Shown here in pieces: positions 22,031 to 33,198 of a stretch of DNA of 64,000 nt. This DNA comes from Atherinomorus stipes (Eukaryota > Chordata > Actinopteri > Atheriniformes > Atherinidae). Location of the stretch: positions 1-64,000 of the forward strand of contig JALJCO010008698.1 of NCBI GenBank assembly GCA_023101725.1. Direction: 5' to 3'. Within the stretch, counting starts at the first letter, position 1. The number at the start of each line of letters is the position of its first letter. The position numbers and the translations under genes are program-made. The notes beneath the pieces are model-generated. The model worked only from the letters and a program-made list of their open reading frames with translations. It was not told where the DNA came from and did not search any database.

Positions 22031-25000
22031 TCATTCAATATTTGTGCTACCCATTTCCTTTATGCGCCATTTTTTATTAAATTCCTGTTCCAGATTCCTC
22101 ATTTTGTGAGAGATCTTTTCATTCAGTTTTACTTCTTGAACTATATTAATCCATTTTTTTACATCTGGTGGGTTACTTTTCTTCCACTCTTTAGTTATTA
22201 TCTTTAATGCTGTAATTCTAAGGATTTGAAATGTATATCTTTCATCTCGACCTATATTCATTGGTATTTTACCCAAAATGATATTTTCTGGTTTTAAATC
22301 CAGTTTCCTCTCAAATATGTCTTCAAAAATTCTAAACATTTCTTTCCAAAATAACTCTATTTTTTTACATGTATAAAAAATGTGAATATAATTAGCATTT
22401 TCTTCTCCACAGTTTCTCCAACATTTACCATTTGTACCATTATATTTTTTCATACTCTCTGGAACCAAGAAGTATCTCATAATCACTTTCCAAGCAAATT
22501 CTCTCCAAAATATGGACATAGTTGTTTTATGAATTCCAATGCACATCTGTTCCCAATCATTTTCATTTATTTGAATATGTAGCTCCATCTCCCATTTTAT
22601 CTTAACATTAGTTGCCATTTTCTCTTTTTGATTCGACAGTATTTGGTAGAGCTGGCTCAAAGTATTTTGATGTTTCTTATTACAATTATTTGCCACATAA
22701 ACTATCAAGGGGTGTAAATCATATACATTCTTTCCTAGCTTACTATTCAGGTAGCTACGGACTTGTAAATACTTATAAAATTGATTTTTTGGGATATTAT
22801 ATTGTTTGATAATTTCTTCAAAGGATTTCATTTGACCATTTTCAAACAATTGATAAAATCTTATAAGCCCCTTTTCAGCCCAGCCATTAAAAATTTTATC
22901 TATTGCATTTGCAGTAAATTCGGGATCTCTAGAAATTTCTCTCAAATAAACCATTTCTTTGTTATTTATTTTCATACCTTTAACAATTCTTTGCCACATC
23001 TTAATAGTATTTCCTATACAGTAATTATTTTTCATTTCTTCCTTAAGTTCCTTATCCTGAGTTTTGAATATAGCAGATTTTATTAAATGTACCCTATTTA
23101 TTTCTATCTCTTTCCATCTTGGAATATTGGAATCACTTATCCAAGACATTAATGACTTCACCTGAGTTGCTTTAAAATAAGTCTCAAAATCTGGTAATGC
23201 TAGGCCTCCTCCGAGCTTTGGTAATTTCAAACTTTTAAGTTTAACCCGAGGCTTTTTATCATCCCAAATAAATTTTCTTAGCAGGTTATCCCATTCTTTA
23301 AAATACTTGGGTGGTATATAGCTTGGCAAAGTTTGAAACAAAAACAAAAATCTCGGCAATGTAGTCATTTTTATTGATTGAATTTTCTCAAAAATTGATA
23401 GATTCAGAATCTTCCACCGATCCATTTCAATTTTCATCTGATTTGTCAACTTCCCATAATTAATCTCCATTAATGTGCCCATGTTTTTAGGTATATATAC
23501 CCCCAAGTATTTTATATACTCACAATCCCATTTAAATCTGAATTTTCTCTTCATTTCATTATCTACCTCACCTATCATCATAGCCTCAGTTTTATGTTCA
23601 TTGAGTTTATACCCAGAGTGTGCACTGTATTTTTCAATATCTTCCATAAGGTTATTTAATGATTTCTCAACGTCCACCACTGTCACCAGCACATCATCTG
23701 CATACATTGCCAATTTGTATTCATTTCCTCCTACACTAATCCCAGTTATATTTTCATTTTGTCTAATGCTCTCTGCTAATGGTTCTATACATAGAACAAA
23801 AACCAATGGAGAGAGACAGTCTCCCTGCCTTACACCCCGATGCAAACTCAGTGTTTTTGACAATGCTCCATTCACTTTTACCACCGCTTTTGGATTCTTG
23901 TACATTACTCTCAATATATCTATAAACCGCTCATGAAAACCAAAAGCTTTACATGTTTCGAAAATAAAATTCCACGACAACCGATCAAAGGCTTTTTCAG
24001 CATCTAATGTTAACATTAGAGCCTGCTCCCCACTTCTCTGTGCCCAGTCCACCAAATTCAGAGTCCTTCTCACGTTATCTGAGAGAAGTCTCCCATGGAC
24101 AAAACCGGTCTGATCTTTATTTATTAAATGTGGAACAATTATTGATAACCTATTGGCCAGAACAGATGTAAACAGTTTCTGGTCCACATTCAACAGAGAC
24201 ACTGGTCTATAGGAGGAACATTTTGTAAGATCTTTACCTTCCTTAGGAAGAACACTGATTATTGAATCATTCCATGTGGGGGGCCAATCAGCTTTATTTA
24301 TTATCCAATTAAATAATCTACATAGAATTGGTACCAATACTTCTTTAAAAGATTTATAAAATTCATTAGTGTATCCGTCACTTCCTGGACTCTTATCCAC
24401 CTTACTCTTCTTTATTGCAGACAGGACTTCTTGCTCAGTCACCGGTTTTATAAGTTCTTCATTTTGATCTGCCGTCACCTGGTGTAGATTAAATGAGTTC
24501 AAATATAAGCCACTTTCATTACTTGCATTTCCCATTTCCTCATACAATTTTTCATAATATTTCCTAAAACATTCTATTATTTCATTTTTATCTGTATGGT
24601 AAGTTGTGTTATCTCCTTTAATTTTTGAGATAGTTGCCCTTTCTCTTTGTTTTTTTATCTTAAAAGCTAACATTTTTAATGCTTTTGAACTGTTATCATA
24701 GAATTGTTGTTTGGTAAAAGCGAGTGATTTACTTATTTCCTCACTTAAGATTTCATTCAATTTATTTTGGCTTTCTTTTAGCTTTCCCTTAATTTCCTCA
24801 TTTCCTGTTTGTTCATGTTCCTGTTGTAATTCTTCTATTTCTTCTTTTACCTTATTGATCTCTTGCTTGTACCTCTTTTTCTTCCAGGAAGCGAAGGATA
24901 TTATTTCACCTCGTATGGTTGCTTTTGCAGCTTCCCACAGTGTGACAAGCGTTATACTTTCTTGATCATTATCTTGAAAATAAGCTTGTATTACTTGTTT

Positions 25001-25785
25001 AATTTTTTCATTAAAACATTTATCTTGCAGTAAAGAATTATTAAACCTCCATAATGTACTTCCTTTTTCATTTTGTAATTTTAAGGTTAAAGTAACTGGA
25101 GCATGGTCTCCCAAGGTTATAGAACCTATTTCACATTTTGTTATTTTCGTTATATCTTCCTTAAACATAAAAAAAGTAATCCAACCGTGAATAGATCTTG
25201 TGTGCTTCTGAGTAAAACGTATATTTTCTTTCATGAGGATTCAAATATCTCCATACATCAATCAAGCCCAACTCCTTTTCAATATTTTTTTAAAAGTTTA
25301 ACTGTTTTTTCAGCTTTGTGTTTCCCTTTACTTTGAGTATCCTTAGCACACATTGTCAAATTAAAATCCCCTCCAATGATTGCCAGACCTTTTGCTTCTG
25401 TGGTCAATAATGACACCATTTTCCTCATAAATTCAGAGTCTTGACCAGGTGGGTTATAAATATTCAGCAGAGACATCACCTTTCCATCTACCCTCCCCAC
25501 AACAAATACATATCTACCATTTTTATCTTTAACAAACTTTTCAAGATCAAAGGGAATACGTCTTTGTATCATAATAGCTACTCCTCTTCTGGCTGTGCCA
25601 TATGAGGATGCAAACATATGTGCTGATGCTAATTTTCCAAGTTTCTCATGCTCTATATTATTTAGATGTGTTTCTTGCAAGAATATTATATCCCCTTCCT
25701 TTTTTAATTTTTGCACAACTTTTTTCCTTTTTATACAATTATTAAGGCCATTTATATTTTGTGACAAAATTCTTATTTCACTCAT
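22031..25785 (-). pseudogene. L1 ORF2: endonuclease-reverse transcriptase, two frameshifts
   Basis: The APE-type endonuclease (25785 to ~25100) shows QNINGL, QETH and GGDFNL. The catalytic His-type motif GDHAPV is retained further on. The reverse transcriptase has TGFVHGRL, LTLDAEKAFDRLSW, GVRQGDCLSPL, the YADD active site and YLGVYI. A CxxC...H...C knuckle lies near the C-terminus (CWRNCG...HIFYTC). Two 1-nt indels, in an A7 run (~25270) and a T7 run (~25170, minus strand), put about 100 nt into a third frame. Otherwise about 1,250 codons are intact. Homopolymer positions make assembly or sequencing error a real alternative to inactivation. Confidence 0.9.
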
Positions 25786-26369
25786 TTATACATATAACAC
25801 CAAAACGAAAAGTGCAAAGTCCCATTCACACTAATCCATTTACCGTACCCCAATTCATTTTCCTCCTCAAAACCAAAACAAACTAACCTAAAAAAAAAAT
25901 TGGCTTCCATTTGGTCCATCATTCTCAATGATGGCATTTGTGGATTTTCATGCTGTAACTTTTGCATGATTTCCGTGTTCGTTCTTGAACACTGTTTCTT
26001 CCCAGAAAAAAACAAAAAACACCTACATACAGATTCCTCTCAAACTCCGAAACTTTGATTTTTCTTATTGTAAAGTTTTCATTTATTTAAAGAGAAAATT
26101 TGATTTAAACAAAACAAAAAGAAACATACTAATTCTAATAGCCTACCAGCTCCTAAAAAACAAAATTTAGCAAGGACTACTATTGTACCTATAATAAATC
26201 ATGATATTTAATAGTCTTCTACAACATAGTCTCCTTCTCAATTCAATTCTACCAAACCCATTCATAAATCAATCAGGTTCTCTTCCCCATTGTCCTATGT
26301 GTCCATACCTTTCCTCTTCTTTCACTCATCGTTTCTTCTTCCATTCAGTTGGTGAAGTTTATATTCTCC

Positions 26370-27290
26370 TTATTTCACCTTTTCCCATCCCAGACGTTTC
26401 AGTTGATGCATCCACTCTCCCCGCTCCACAGGTGTGGCACTCGCAGATATTCCATAGGCCTGCTCTGCTTCTTGAGGAGTGTTGTATGTCTTTGGCCCTT
26501 TTTGTTCGATCACAAGTAACTTTGCTGGATATCGGACATGTGATTTAATGCCCTTCTCCTTCAGGTGGTTTCGGATGCGCATGAAGCCTTTTCTTTGAGA
26601 TAATAGCTTGACTGTAAAATCTTGATCCAGGTAGATGCGTTCTCCGTTGTAGGATATTTCTTTCTTCCCCCATGCCGCTCTCAGCACCTGTTGCTTTGCC
26701 TCCCAAGTAGAGAAGCGAACGATAATACTTCGTGGTTTATTTCGTGCATCTTGCTTAGTAGCAGCTGAGCGATGCGCTGCCACAATACTTAGTTGTTCCT
26801 TTGATAACTGCAAAGTTTCATATAGGAGCGCTTCCACAAAATTGATCATATTTACTGATCCATTAATCTCCTTCACATTGTAAATGCGGATGTTCATTTG
26901 CCTTGACTTATTTTCCAAATAATCAACTCGTTTTTCCATCTCTTCCATCTCTTGAGTGAGATTTTTAATCACATCCACGAGAATAACTTCTCTTTCTTCC
27001 GTGCAGTTCACTCTCTCCTCCACAGCTGTCATGCCTTCAATCACGCCGTTCAATTCGGACTTATGTTGTCTCATTTCTTTCTTTAATTTGTCCATCTCCC
27101 TCTTCGTTTCTTCTCTGAATGCTCTAAATTCTCCGCGGAACTCGCGTACTTCTTGAGCAATCTCAGCCGCAGCTTCTTTGAACATTTCCTTTAGTCGCTG
27201 CTCATCCACGCTCGCCATACCTTTGTCCTTTGTCTTTGTCTTTTTATCTTTTGTTGTCTTTTCCGCAACTTTGCCAGACCGTAGGTGCAT
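26370..27290 (-). CDS. L1 ORF1p: coiled-coil RNA-binding chaperone
   Basis: 306 residues, uninterrupted. A basic, Lys-rich N-terminus (~1-25) is followed by a long heptad-like coiled coil (~30-125, many E/K/L and EEMEKRVDYLENK). Then comes an RRM-like core starting NIRIYNV (~133) and a basic C-terminal domain with GFMRIRNHLKEKGI. This is the architecture of L1 ORF1 proteins, which trimerise and coat L1 RNA. The ATG is 140 bp from the element's 5' end. The product should act in the cytoplasmic L1 ribonucleoprotein. Confidence 0.88.
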   Translation of the reverse strand: MHLRSGKVAEKTTKDKKTKTKDKGMASVDEQRLKEMFKEAAAEIAQEVREFRGEFRAFREETKREMDKLKKEMRQHKSELNGVIEGMTAVEERVNCTEEREVILVDVIKNLTQEMEEMEKRVDYLENKSRQMNIRIYNVKEINGSVNMINFVEALLYETLQLSKEQLSIVAAHRSAATKQDARNKPRSIIVRFSTWEAKQQVLRAAWGKKEISYNGERIYLDQDFTVKLLSQRKGFMRIRNHLKEKGIKSHVRYPAKLLVIEQKGPKTYNTPQEAEQAYGISASATPVERGEWMHQLKRLGWEKVK

Positions 27291-27440
27291 TCCTTATCGA
27301 TTTTAAGCTTGAGTCTCTTTCATTATTTTCGATGTTAGGCCATTATTTCTCAGATATGTTTCAAAGTTTGAGAGGAGGATCTGCACGCTCACGCGTCCAT
27401 CTTCTTCCCCCACCGGAAGCCGAGTAATCCCAAAATGATC

Positions 27441-28879
27441 ATTTGAGATGTGTCTGACTGTTGGATGAAACCTGACTCTGTCAGCTTCCCATTGGCTGAC
27501 AAGCTGCAGCCACATTCCACTGCAGGCAGAGCGCGAAGCTCTGAACTGTGAGATTCAGAATTGGAGAGATTTGATGGGAACTGAAAGAGAACTGATCTGG
27601 GAGAACTGGAAGGAGTAAAGGCAGAACTGAAGAAACTTGGAACAATGGGGAAAGAATGAGACGAAACCTGCTCTGAACTCAGCAGAGTTCAGAACCATGG
27701 ATCACTCAGGGAGGAGTGATGGAGAGAAGAAGACTTTAACCCAAATCATCTTTACTATCAACCATCCCGTGACATCAGTCCTGAAGCTGCACGTCTCTGG
27801 GGAGACGGATGAGAGAGAGAGAGGACGAACCAGAACCACCACTGAGCTGACAGCCCGCAGAGAGCCAGACGAACTTCCAGGAGATCGGGAAGATCTTTGG
27901 GATCCATCCACCCGACAATCTTCCAAAGGATTTGAGGAACAGTCCAGCAGAACCAGGACGTGAGTGAAGCACCTCAGTCAGACGGAACCTCTGAGGAGAA
28001 TCCTGATCATTTGCTATGAAATATGATCTGATGTCACAAGAAGTTGGTGATAGTGAATTAATCCAGGCCTACGGTTTACCAGACCCAGATTAACTTTGTT
28101 TAGTTGGATTAAGAAATCCTTCCATCTTTTTCTTTGAACATTTATTAATTAACTGAGGCTTAATTAATTTATGTTTCATTTTCATACCATCTCACATTTC
28201 TTTCACAAGATAACCTTTGGTTGATCATCATGCTCACATATCTCTTGTATATATTTTGTACATACATTATCTCATGTAGTTTGTAGACTAGTTAATAAAT
28301 ACTCCGTATTATCTTAACTAGTCGTTGTTTGTGGTTTTTCTGATGTATCATGAAAGGTCACTTCAAGCGAGAACTCATGAAAGCGTCCTGAGACTGATCA
28401 CTTCATTAAATCAATCTAAGAGTTGATTTAAGACATTAATGGTTTTCCTTGCTTCCATTACATATCAAATAAGTAAGGTGGTGCTCCGAGGCTGTATTAG
28501 TATTGATATTAATAGAAATATTAATATTAATATTAATATCATACAAAGTGACGCTATATATATATTGTGGTTGCCAAAGCTAAATCACAACAAGGGAGAC
28601 GTGTGAGGACGGGGTTTCAGTCGTCTGGTCTACTGAAGACAAATGCAGAATTCCTGCTGAGACGCCTTTAATCCTAAATATATTCTAGAAGTGATAAAAC
28701 CAATGTGATTAACCGGGATTGATTTTTTGACGGCCCTACCTGTAGTTATTTCATCTATCATCTTAGGTGAGGTGAGTGGATTACATTTTATGTTAATTCT
28801 GCTGCTAATGATCGGGTTGCCACCCGTCCCGTAAAATACGGAATTGTCCTTTAATTGACAATAAAACGTTGCGTCCTGT
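27441..28879. other. No gene firmly identified
   Basis: A 108-codon plus-strand ORF (27637-27963, Arg/Glu/Thr-rich) has no recognisable domain and could be an unassigned exon or chance. Short ATTAATATTAAT and TATATA tracts are near 28500-28565. Nothing else is supported. Confidence 0.35.
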
Positions 28880-29115
28880 ATTGAAACAATACGGGACATC
28901 GTTTGTTCCATATTTCCATAAATGTCTCCAGCTTCTCCTTCTCCAGCCTTTTCTCCTCCACCTCCTCCAGCCTTTTGTCCTCCACCTCCTCCGGCCTTTT
29001 CTCCTCCACCTCCAGCTTGTCCTCCACCTCCTCCGGCCTTTTTTCCTCCACCCCCAGCTTCTCCTCCACCTCCTCCAGCCTTTTCTCCTCCACCCTCCAG
29101 CTTCTCCTCCTGCAT
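28880..29115 (-). repeat. Purine-rich minisatellite (Glu/Lys/Arg-type)
   Basis: Degenerate 27-30-bp repeat of CTCCTCCACCTCCTCCAGCC type on the plus strand. On the minus strand, one frame reads EEKRLEEVEEK-like repeats that could form a coiled coil and another reads Gly-rich. Both run into ordinary sequence at ~28900. No start context or splice sites support a gene. The adjoining minus strand, with inverted CCCGTA/TACGGG words at 28830-28900, may belong to a decayed transposon. Confidence 0.6.
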
Positions 29116-30148
29116 CTCTGCTATCCGTCACCTGACAATAATACATTCAGGCACGACATGAACAGTTGGACAGTTACAGATGGATAAATATGCAGTGTCA
29201 CATTTATCATGAGTTTGGATGGATAAAATCCTGTTTGCATATATTTTTCCTACATTATGCTGATCAGCAGTGCATCAGGGCCTGATCGGCTTCATATAAT
29301 GTGACAATAAAGATTTATTTTTAATATAAAGACGCAATAATGAGCACAAGTCCTCTGTAGACATGAAGGAGGGTTGGCTTATTCTTAGCATGAACTAATA
29401 GCAAGGATGTAGGTAACATCAGTGTTCTTGTTAACTAGCTTAACATGATGTATTAGTCCGTGTTAACTAGTCATTATCTAGCTAGCATTATCTGCATGGA
29501 AGCTTCTACTTACACGGTTTGTTTGGAGGAAACTGAATTTAAGCTTCACTTTCATACAGTTTTAGTCTTCAGGACGACTTTGACCCTCACATTTACCGTT
29601 CATGTGTATGTGGACATGTCATCTGTAGCTTGTAGTAAATCTGTCACTTCAACTCGTCCTGGTTTTGTTTTTCCATGTGTGGCTCTAATGTCAGTTTAAA
29701 TGAGAAGAACTCAGAGTGAGACTGAATCATAGATTAATAATTAAATGTTAATTAATGAGATACAAAAACATTTCTCACAAAAAGTAAAAACATGATTCTG
29801 AAGTTAAAATCCCAGCATGACCCATTAACATGTCCCAGTTTACCCAGTTCCTCCTCTGAAGCTACACGCACACAAGCATGCTAATAATGGATCTAAATAA
29901 AGCAGATCTTCCTGGTTTCCTCCCAGCAGATGGGAAACTAAATGCTGCCACCTGCTGGTCTGAAGTGGAACAAACCAACCGTGGTGGAAGAAATCTGGGA
30001 GAAACTTTCCAGCCACACTTTTATCTCTGGTTTGCTTTTAAATCCTTTTATCATCTAAAAATCTCACTTCCTCCTTTTTTACGCTTTAGTTTAAACAGTG
30101 TCAGATAAAATGACTGCTGAATGTTAATGTGGCTTTATTCCTTTCTAC
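29116..30148. other. No gene seen
   Basis: AT-rich single-copy-looking DNA with only short ORFs lacking features. Confidence 0.5.
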
Positions 30149-30290
30149 ACTGCAAAAACTCAAATACCAAGTACATTTTTTAATTTCTTGTTAAAATAAA
30201 TCATCAGAATCAAAATAAGACAAAATTACCTGAAGAAAAACATTTCAGTGAGATATAAGATCTTGTTAATGCATCTTGTATCCATGAGGT
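30149..30290 (+). repeat. Dispersed repeat fragment (CACTGCAAAAACTCAAAT type)
   Basis: CACTGCAAAAACTCAAAT followed by CCAAGTACATTTT and TTGTTAAAATAAATCATC matches by eye a terminal region common among fish DNA-transposon-derived repeats. Its second end was not found. Confidence 0.45.
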
Positions 30291-30417
30291 CCCTGAAACC
30301 AGTTCTCCTGATCATCCACCAGGGGGAGCCAAAAACCCGATAAGGACGCCGGCTGTGGAGCACAGATATTAGGATGAGTGTTAATCTGAGTGTTAAAGAG
30401 TGTGAACTTATTAACAT

Positions 30418-32134
30418 TGGCGGGGGGGGGGGGTACCTAATGCCGGTAACGGCTCATCCTCCAGGGAGGGGGATTCATACCCCCTGGTCTCCCTTCCCAA
30501 GACCTCCCTCCCCCCCTGCTCTACCTCACACACACACACACGTAGGGTTTTGGGGAGGGTGTGTGTCAAGCGGGCGTGGTGAGGGAGGGCACCAAAGTGC
30601 CTTTGCTTGCCACGTCTAGAGACAGCCTGCTCCCCAGTTTTAACCACACTTAGACACCTAAACACATAAAATAACAACAGCTCACAACCACTTCTGAGGG
30701 GCGGGCCATATAGCTTGAGGAAGGGGGGGGGGGGGGGGGGGGGGGGGTAACTGCAAACAACACACATCTTACACACACAGTCATGAGCGGCGGGGGGGGG
30801 GGACAGGGTCCTTTCATACCCCGGTCTCCCGGGCGCTACTGGGGGGAGAGGGGGAGTAGTGGCTGTTTCACGTGCCAGTGGTTAAGGCTGGCTGCATTGC
30901 GGGGGATCTGCTGGCCTGGGGGGTGCCTGGCCTGCTGCGTCCAGGGGTGGGGGGATGGGGGGTGGGTGGGGTGGGGGGGGACGTGTTGGGGGCCTGGAGC
31001 TCACGGCTCCTTCCCCGGCCCGAGCTACCAGTCAGGAGTCACGAGGGCATGGGAAAGAGCGAGGTGGGTATGTGAGAATAACGAATGAGAGTGTGAAAGA
31101 GGAAATGTGGGAGGGAGGAACTTGGGCTGGAAGAGGGAGGAGATGTGGGTAAGTGGTTGGAGGAAAGGGGGATGGAGGAAGGAGTGGCATGCTCGTGAGT
31201 GTCTAGTAGGGATGGTCATGAGGGGCTGAAGGAAGGAAGGGCGGGAGTGTGATAGGTCAGAGGGATGGGCGGGGCTGGACATGTAAGGGGGGGACTGTAT
31301 GGGGTATTGGGGGTATAGGGAGGTGGGGGCGTATGTGTGGGAGGTAGGGAGGGGTTGGTGCAGTTATGTGGGGGAGTGCATGTGTGTGTTAGAGGGTATG
31401 AGGAGGTGGGGGTAGGTGTGGACGGTAGAGGGAGGAGAGTGTTGGGGGTGGAGGGAGGAGTGAGTGTGGGTATGTAAGGTCGGAGAGCAGAGTGGGTGGG
31501 TGTATGTGTGTGTGGGGGGGAGTACATGGGGGTGTTGGGGTAGGTGTGTAGGGAGTGTGTGTGTGAGCGTGGTAGGGGGTGGTAGAGGTGGTGGCGCCCT
31601 GGTGTCAGGTGTGTGGGGCAGGGACATTGGGGTAGGGGCTGGCCTGCCCTGGGGGGGGGTGTCGTCTGGGGGGTCCGGTCCTCCTGGGTTTCAGTTGGGC
31701 CGCCCGGGTCAGGGCGGGTGTGGCTGCTGCTGGGCGCTTGGGCCCTGGGCCCGGTGCTGACTCTGCTCCGGGAGGCGCCCGGCGCCCGGCGCCCGGTGGG
31801 GTCGGCAGCTGCTGGTCTTGGTCCGCTGGGGCCTGGGCCCCCAGACCGCGGGGGGCTCCGGCTGGGGCTTTTGCCGCCCTTCGGGGGATGCATGTCCGTT
31901 CTTTGGGGGGAGGGGGGGGGGAGGGGTAGCTGGGATCTGGGCCTCTGGGTGGCTGCTGGGGGCCTGGGTCGTGAGCCTTGCGGGCTTCCTCCTCCCTGCA
32001 GAGACGAGGCTGCATCTGCATGACTGTATCACCATGGAGTCCCTTTATTATGATGATGATGATGCTGCTTCCCATTGCGATGACTAGGTTTTACCTCTTC
32101 TCTCTTGGGGGGCTTAAGCCTTTCTTTTTTTCTG

Positions 32135-32181
<47 letters not shown>

Positions 32182-32185
32182 ATGG
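30418..32185 (+). repeat. GC-rich VNTR retroposon family, copy 1 (plus orientation)
   Basis: It starts after a G-run with GTACCTAATGCCGGTAACGGC, which is inverted at 33222-33356, and continues through a 22-G run (30724-30746). From ACTGCAAACAACACACATC (30748) on it parallels 39410-41010 closely. The shared parts include the GGAGGAATGTGGGAGGG-type G-rich body and the CCGCGGGGGGCTCCGGCTGGGGC segment near 31850. It carries only one 37-bp unit (about 32070-32105) and ends in a (TTA)n run instead of poly(A). No coding capacity. Confidence 0.8.
32127..32181. repeat. (TTA)n microsatellite
   Basis: About 15 TTA/ATT units close the GC-rich repeat copy. A further GATA/GA simple repeat lies at 32276-32322. 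Confidence 0.95.
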
Positions 32186-32282
32186 ATTTGATTAAATAAT
32201 TTCCCAATAAATTTCCTTCAATTTATAATTAAATTTATAATTAAATTTAACTAACTTTTGAATATATATGTATGTAGATAGT

Positions 32283-32320
<38 letters not shown>

Positions 32321-32330
32321 TGGTAGAAAG

Positions 32331-32985
32331 AGAGAAAAATGGCAGCATGAGCATTTAGGAACACACATCCTAGTTTGTGTCCTTTCTTTTGAAGTTGAGG
32401 TGAAATGATGATGTCATGTTTAAATGTTGTACATACAGCAATAACAACCTGGTTTCAGCCCCCCACAATATGCAGATTTGACCTTTTACCTGTTTTACCT
32501 CTAAAACAAAGGTACAAATAACCTCATAATTGTGTGGAATATATCAGTGTGTCAATTTTTACAATATTTTTTGTGGTTCTTGTTGATCTTTGTGTGTTCG
32601 TACGAAAAGGGGGGGATAAAAGCAAGAATAAGAACAACACAGATGTGGAACAAGAACCAGGTTTAAAAAAAAAGAAAAAGAAGATGGGATTATATTGTAG
32701 GACATGTTTACTTTGGGTGAAGTAGCATTTTTAAAAACAATTTTTCTTTATATTTTTGGTGAAATTCATGAATATATCCTGACTGAGTCCTGGTTTAGTC
32801 CTGATATCTGTGTTGTTCTGAGTTTTAACTTTAATGTTTATCCATTAATACATTAAAATGAAAACATAATGAAGCGTTATGATTATTAAAGAATGTGGGC
32901 AGGACGTGTTAAATGTTAGATAAAAGCGAATACTGAATAATCTTTGGTACCACAGCAGTAGGTTGTGATGGGCAAATCAGGGTAA
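32331..32985. other. No gene seen
   Basis: AT-rich DNA without recognisable exons; short ORFs only. Confidence 0.5.
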
Positions 32986-33198
32986 GAAGAGATGCAGATG
33001 AAGTGATGCAGCATCATGCCTAGTGCTACTGTATGAGCCTGTGGGGGCAGTGTGATGATGTGGGGTTGCTGCAGTTGCTCAGGTCCAGGTTCAGCAACAG
33101 TATGAGCTCAGATAATGAGGTCAGCTGATACCTGAATATACTGAATGAGCAGGTTACTCCATCAATGGATGTTTCTTTCCTGATGGCACGGCCATATT
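32986..33198 (+). mobile_element. Tc1-like family B fragment
   Basis: Internal piece of the same non-autonomous family as 19998, 47449 and 52400, covering GCAGATGAAGTGATGCAGC to GATGGCACGGCCATATTC. It stops exactly where a poly-T run begins, the tail of the inverted GC-rich retroposon that follows. Confidence 0.85.

Larger units (their letters stand above)
21312..27430 (-). mobile_element. Full-length L1-like LINE with 10-bp target duplication
   Basis: The element is on the minus strand. Its poly(A) tail appears as the T-run at 21312-21325, and its 5' end is at 27430. Direct repeats CAAAATGATC flank it at 21302-21311 and 27431-27440. The order is a 140-bp 5' leader, ORF1 (27290-26370), a ~580-bp spacer, ORF2 (25785-22031), and a ~720-bp 3' UTR. 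The 5' end carries AAGATGG (27397-27403, minus strand), like the YY1-type site near the start of mammalian L1s, and CTTCCGG. It is 6119 bp and complete, but ORF2 is frameshifted. Confidence 0.93.

Noticed and set aside
27637..27963. 108-codon ORF as a gene
   Set aside because: Arg/Glu-rich composition, no domain, no flanking splice signals I could trust; left as unassigned.
28630..29187. Glu/Lys coiled-coil or Gly-rich protein gene
   Set aside because: Every frame of a purine-rich minisatellite is open; there are no splice sites or a start with conserved context.
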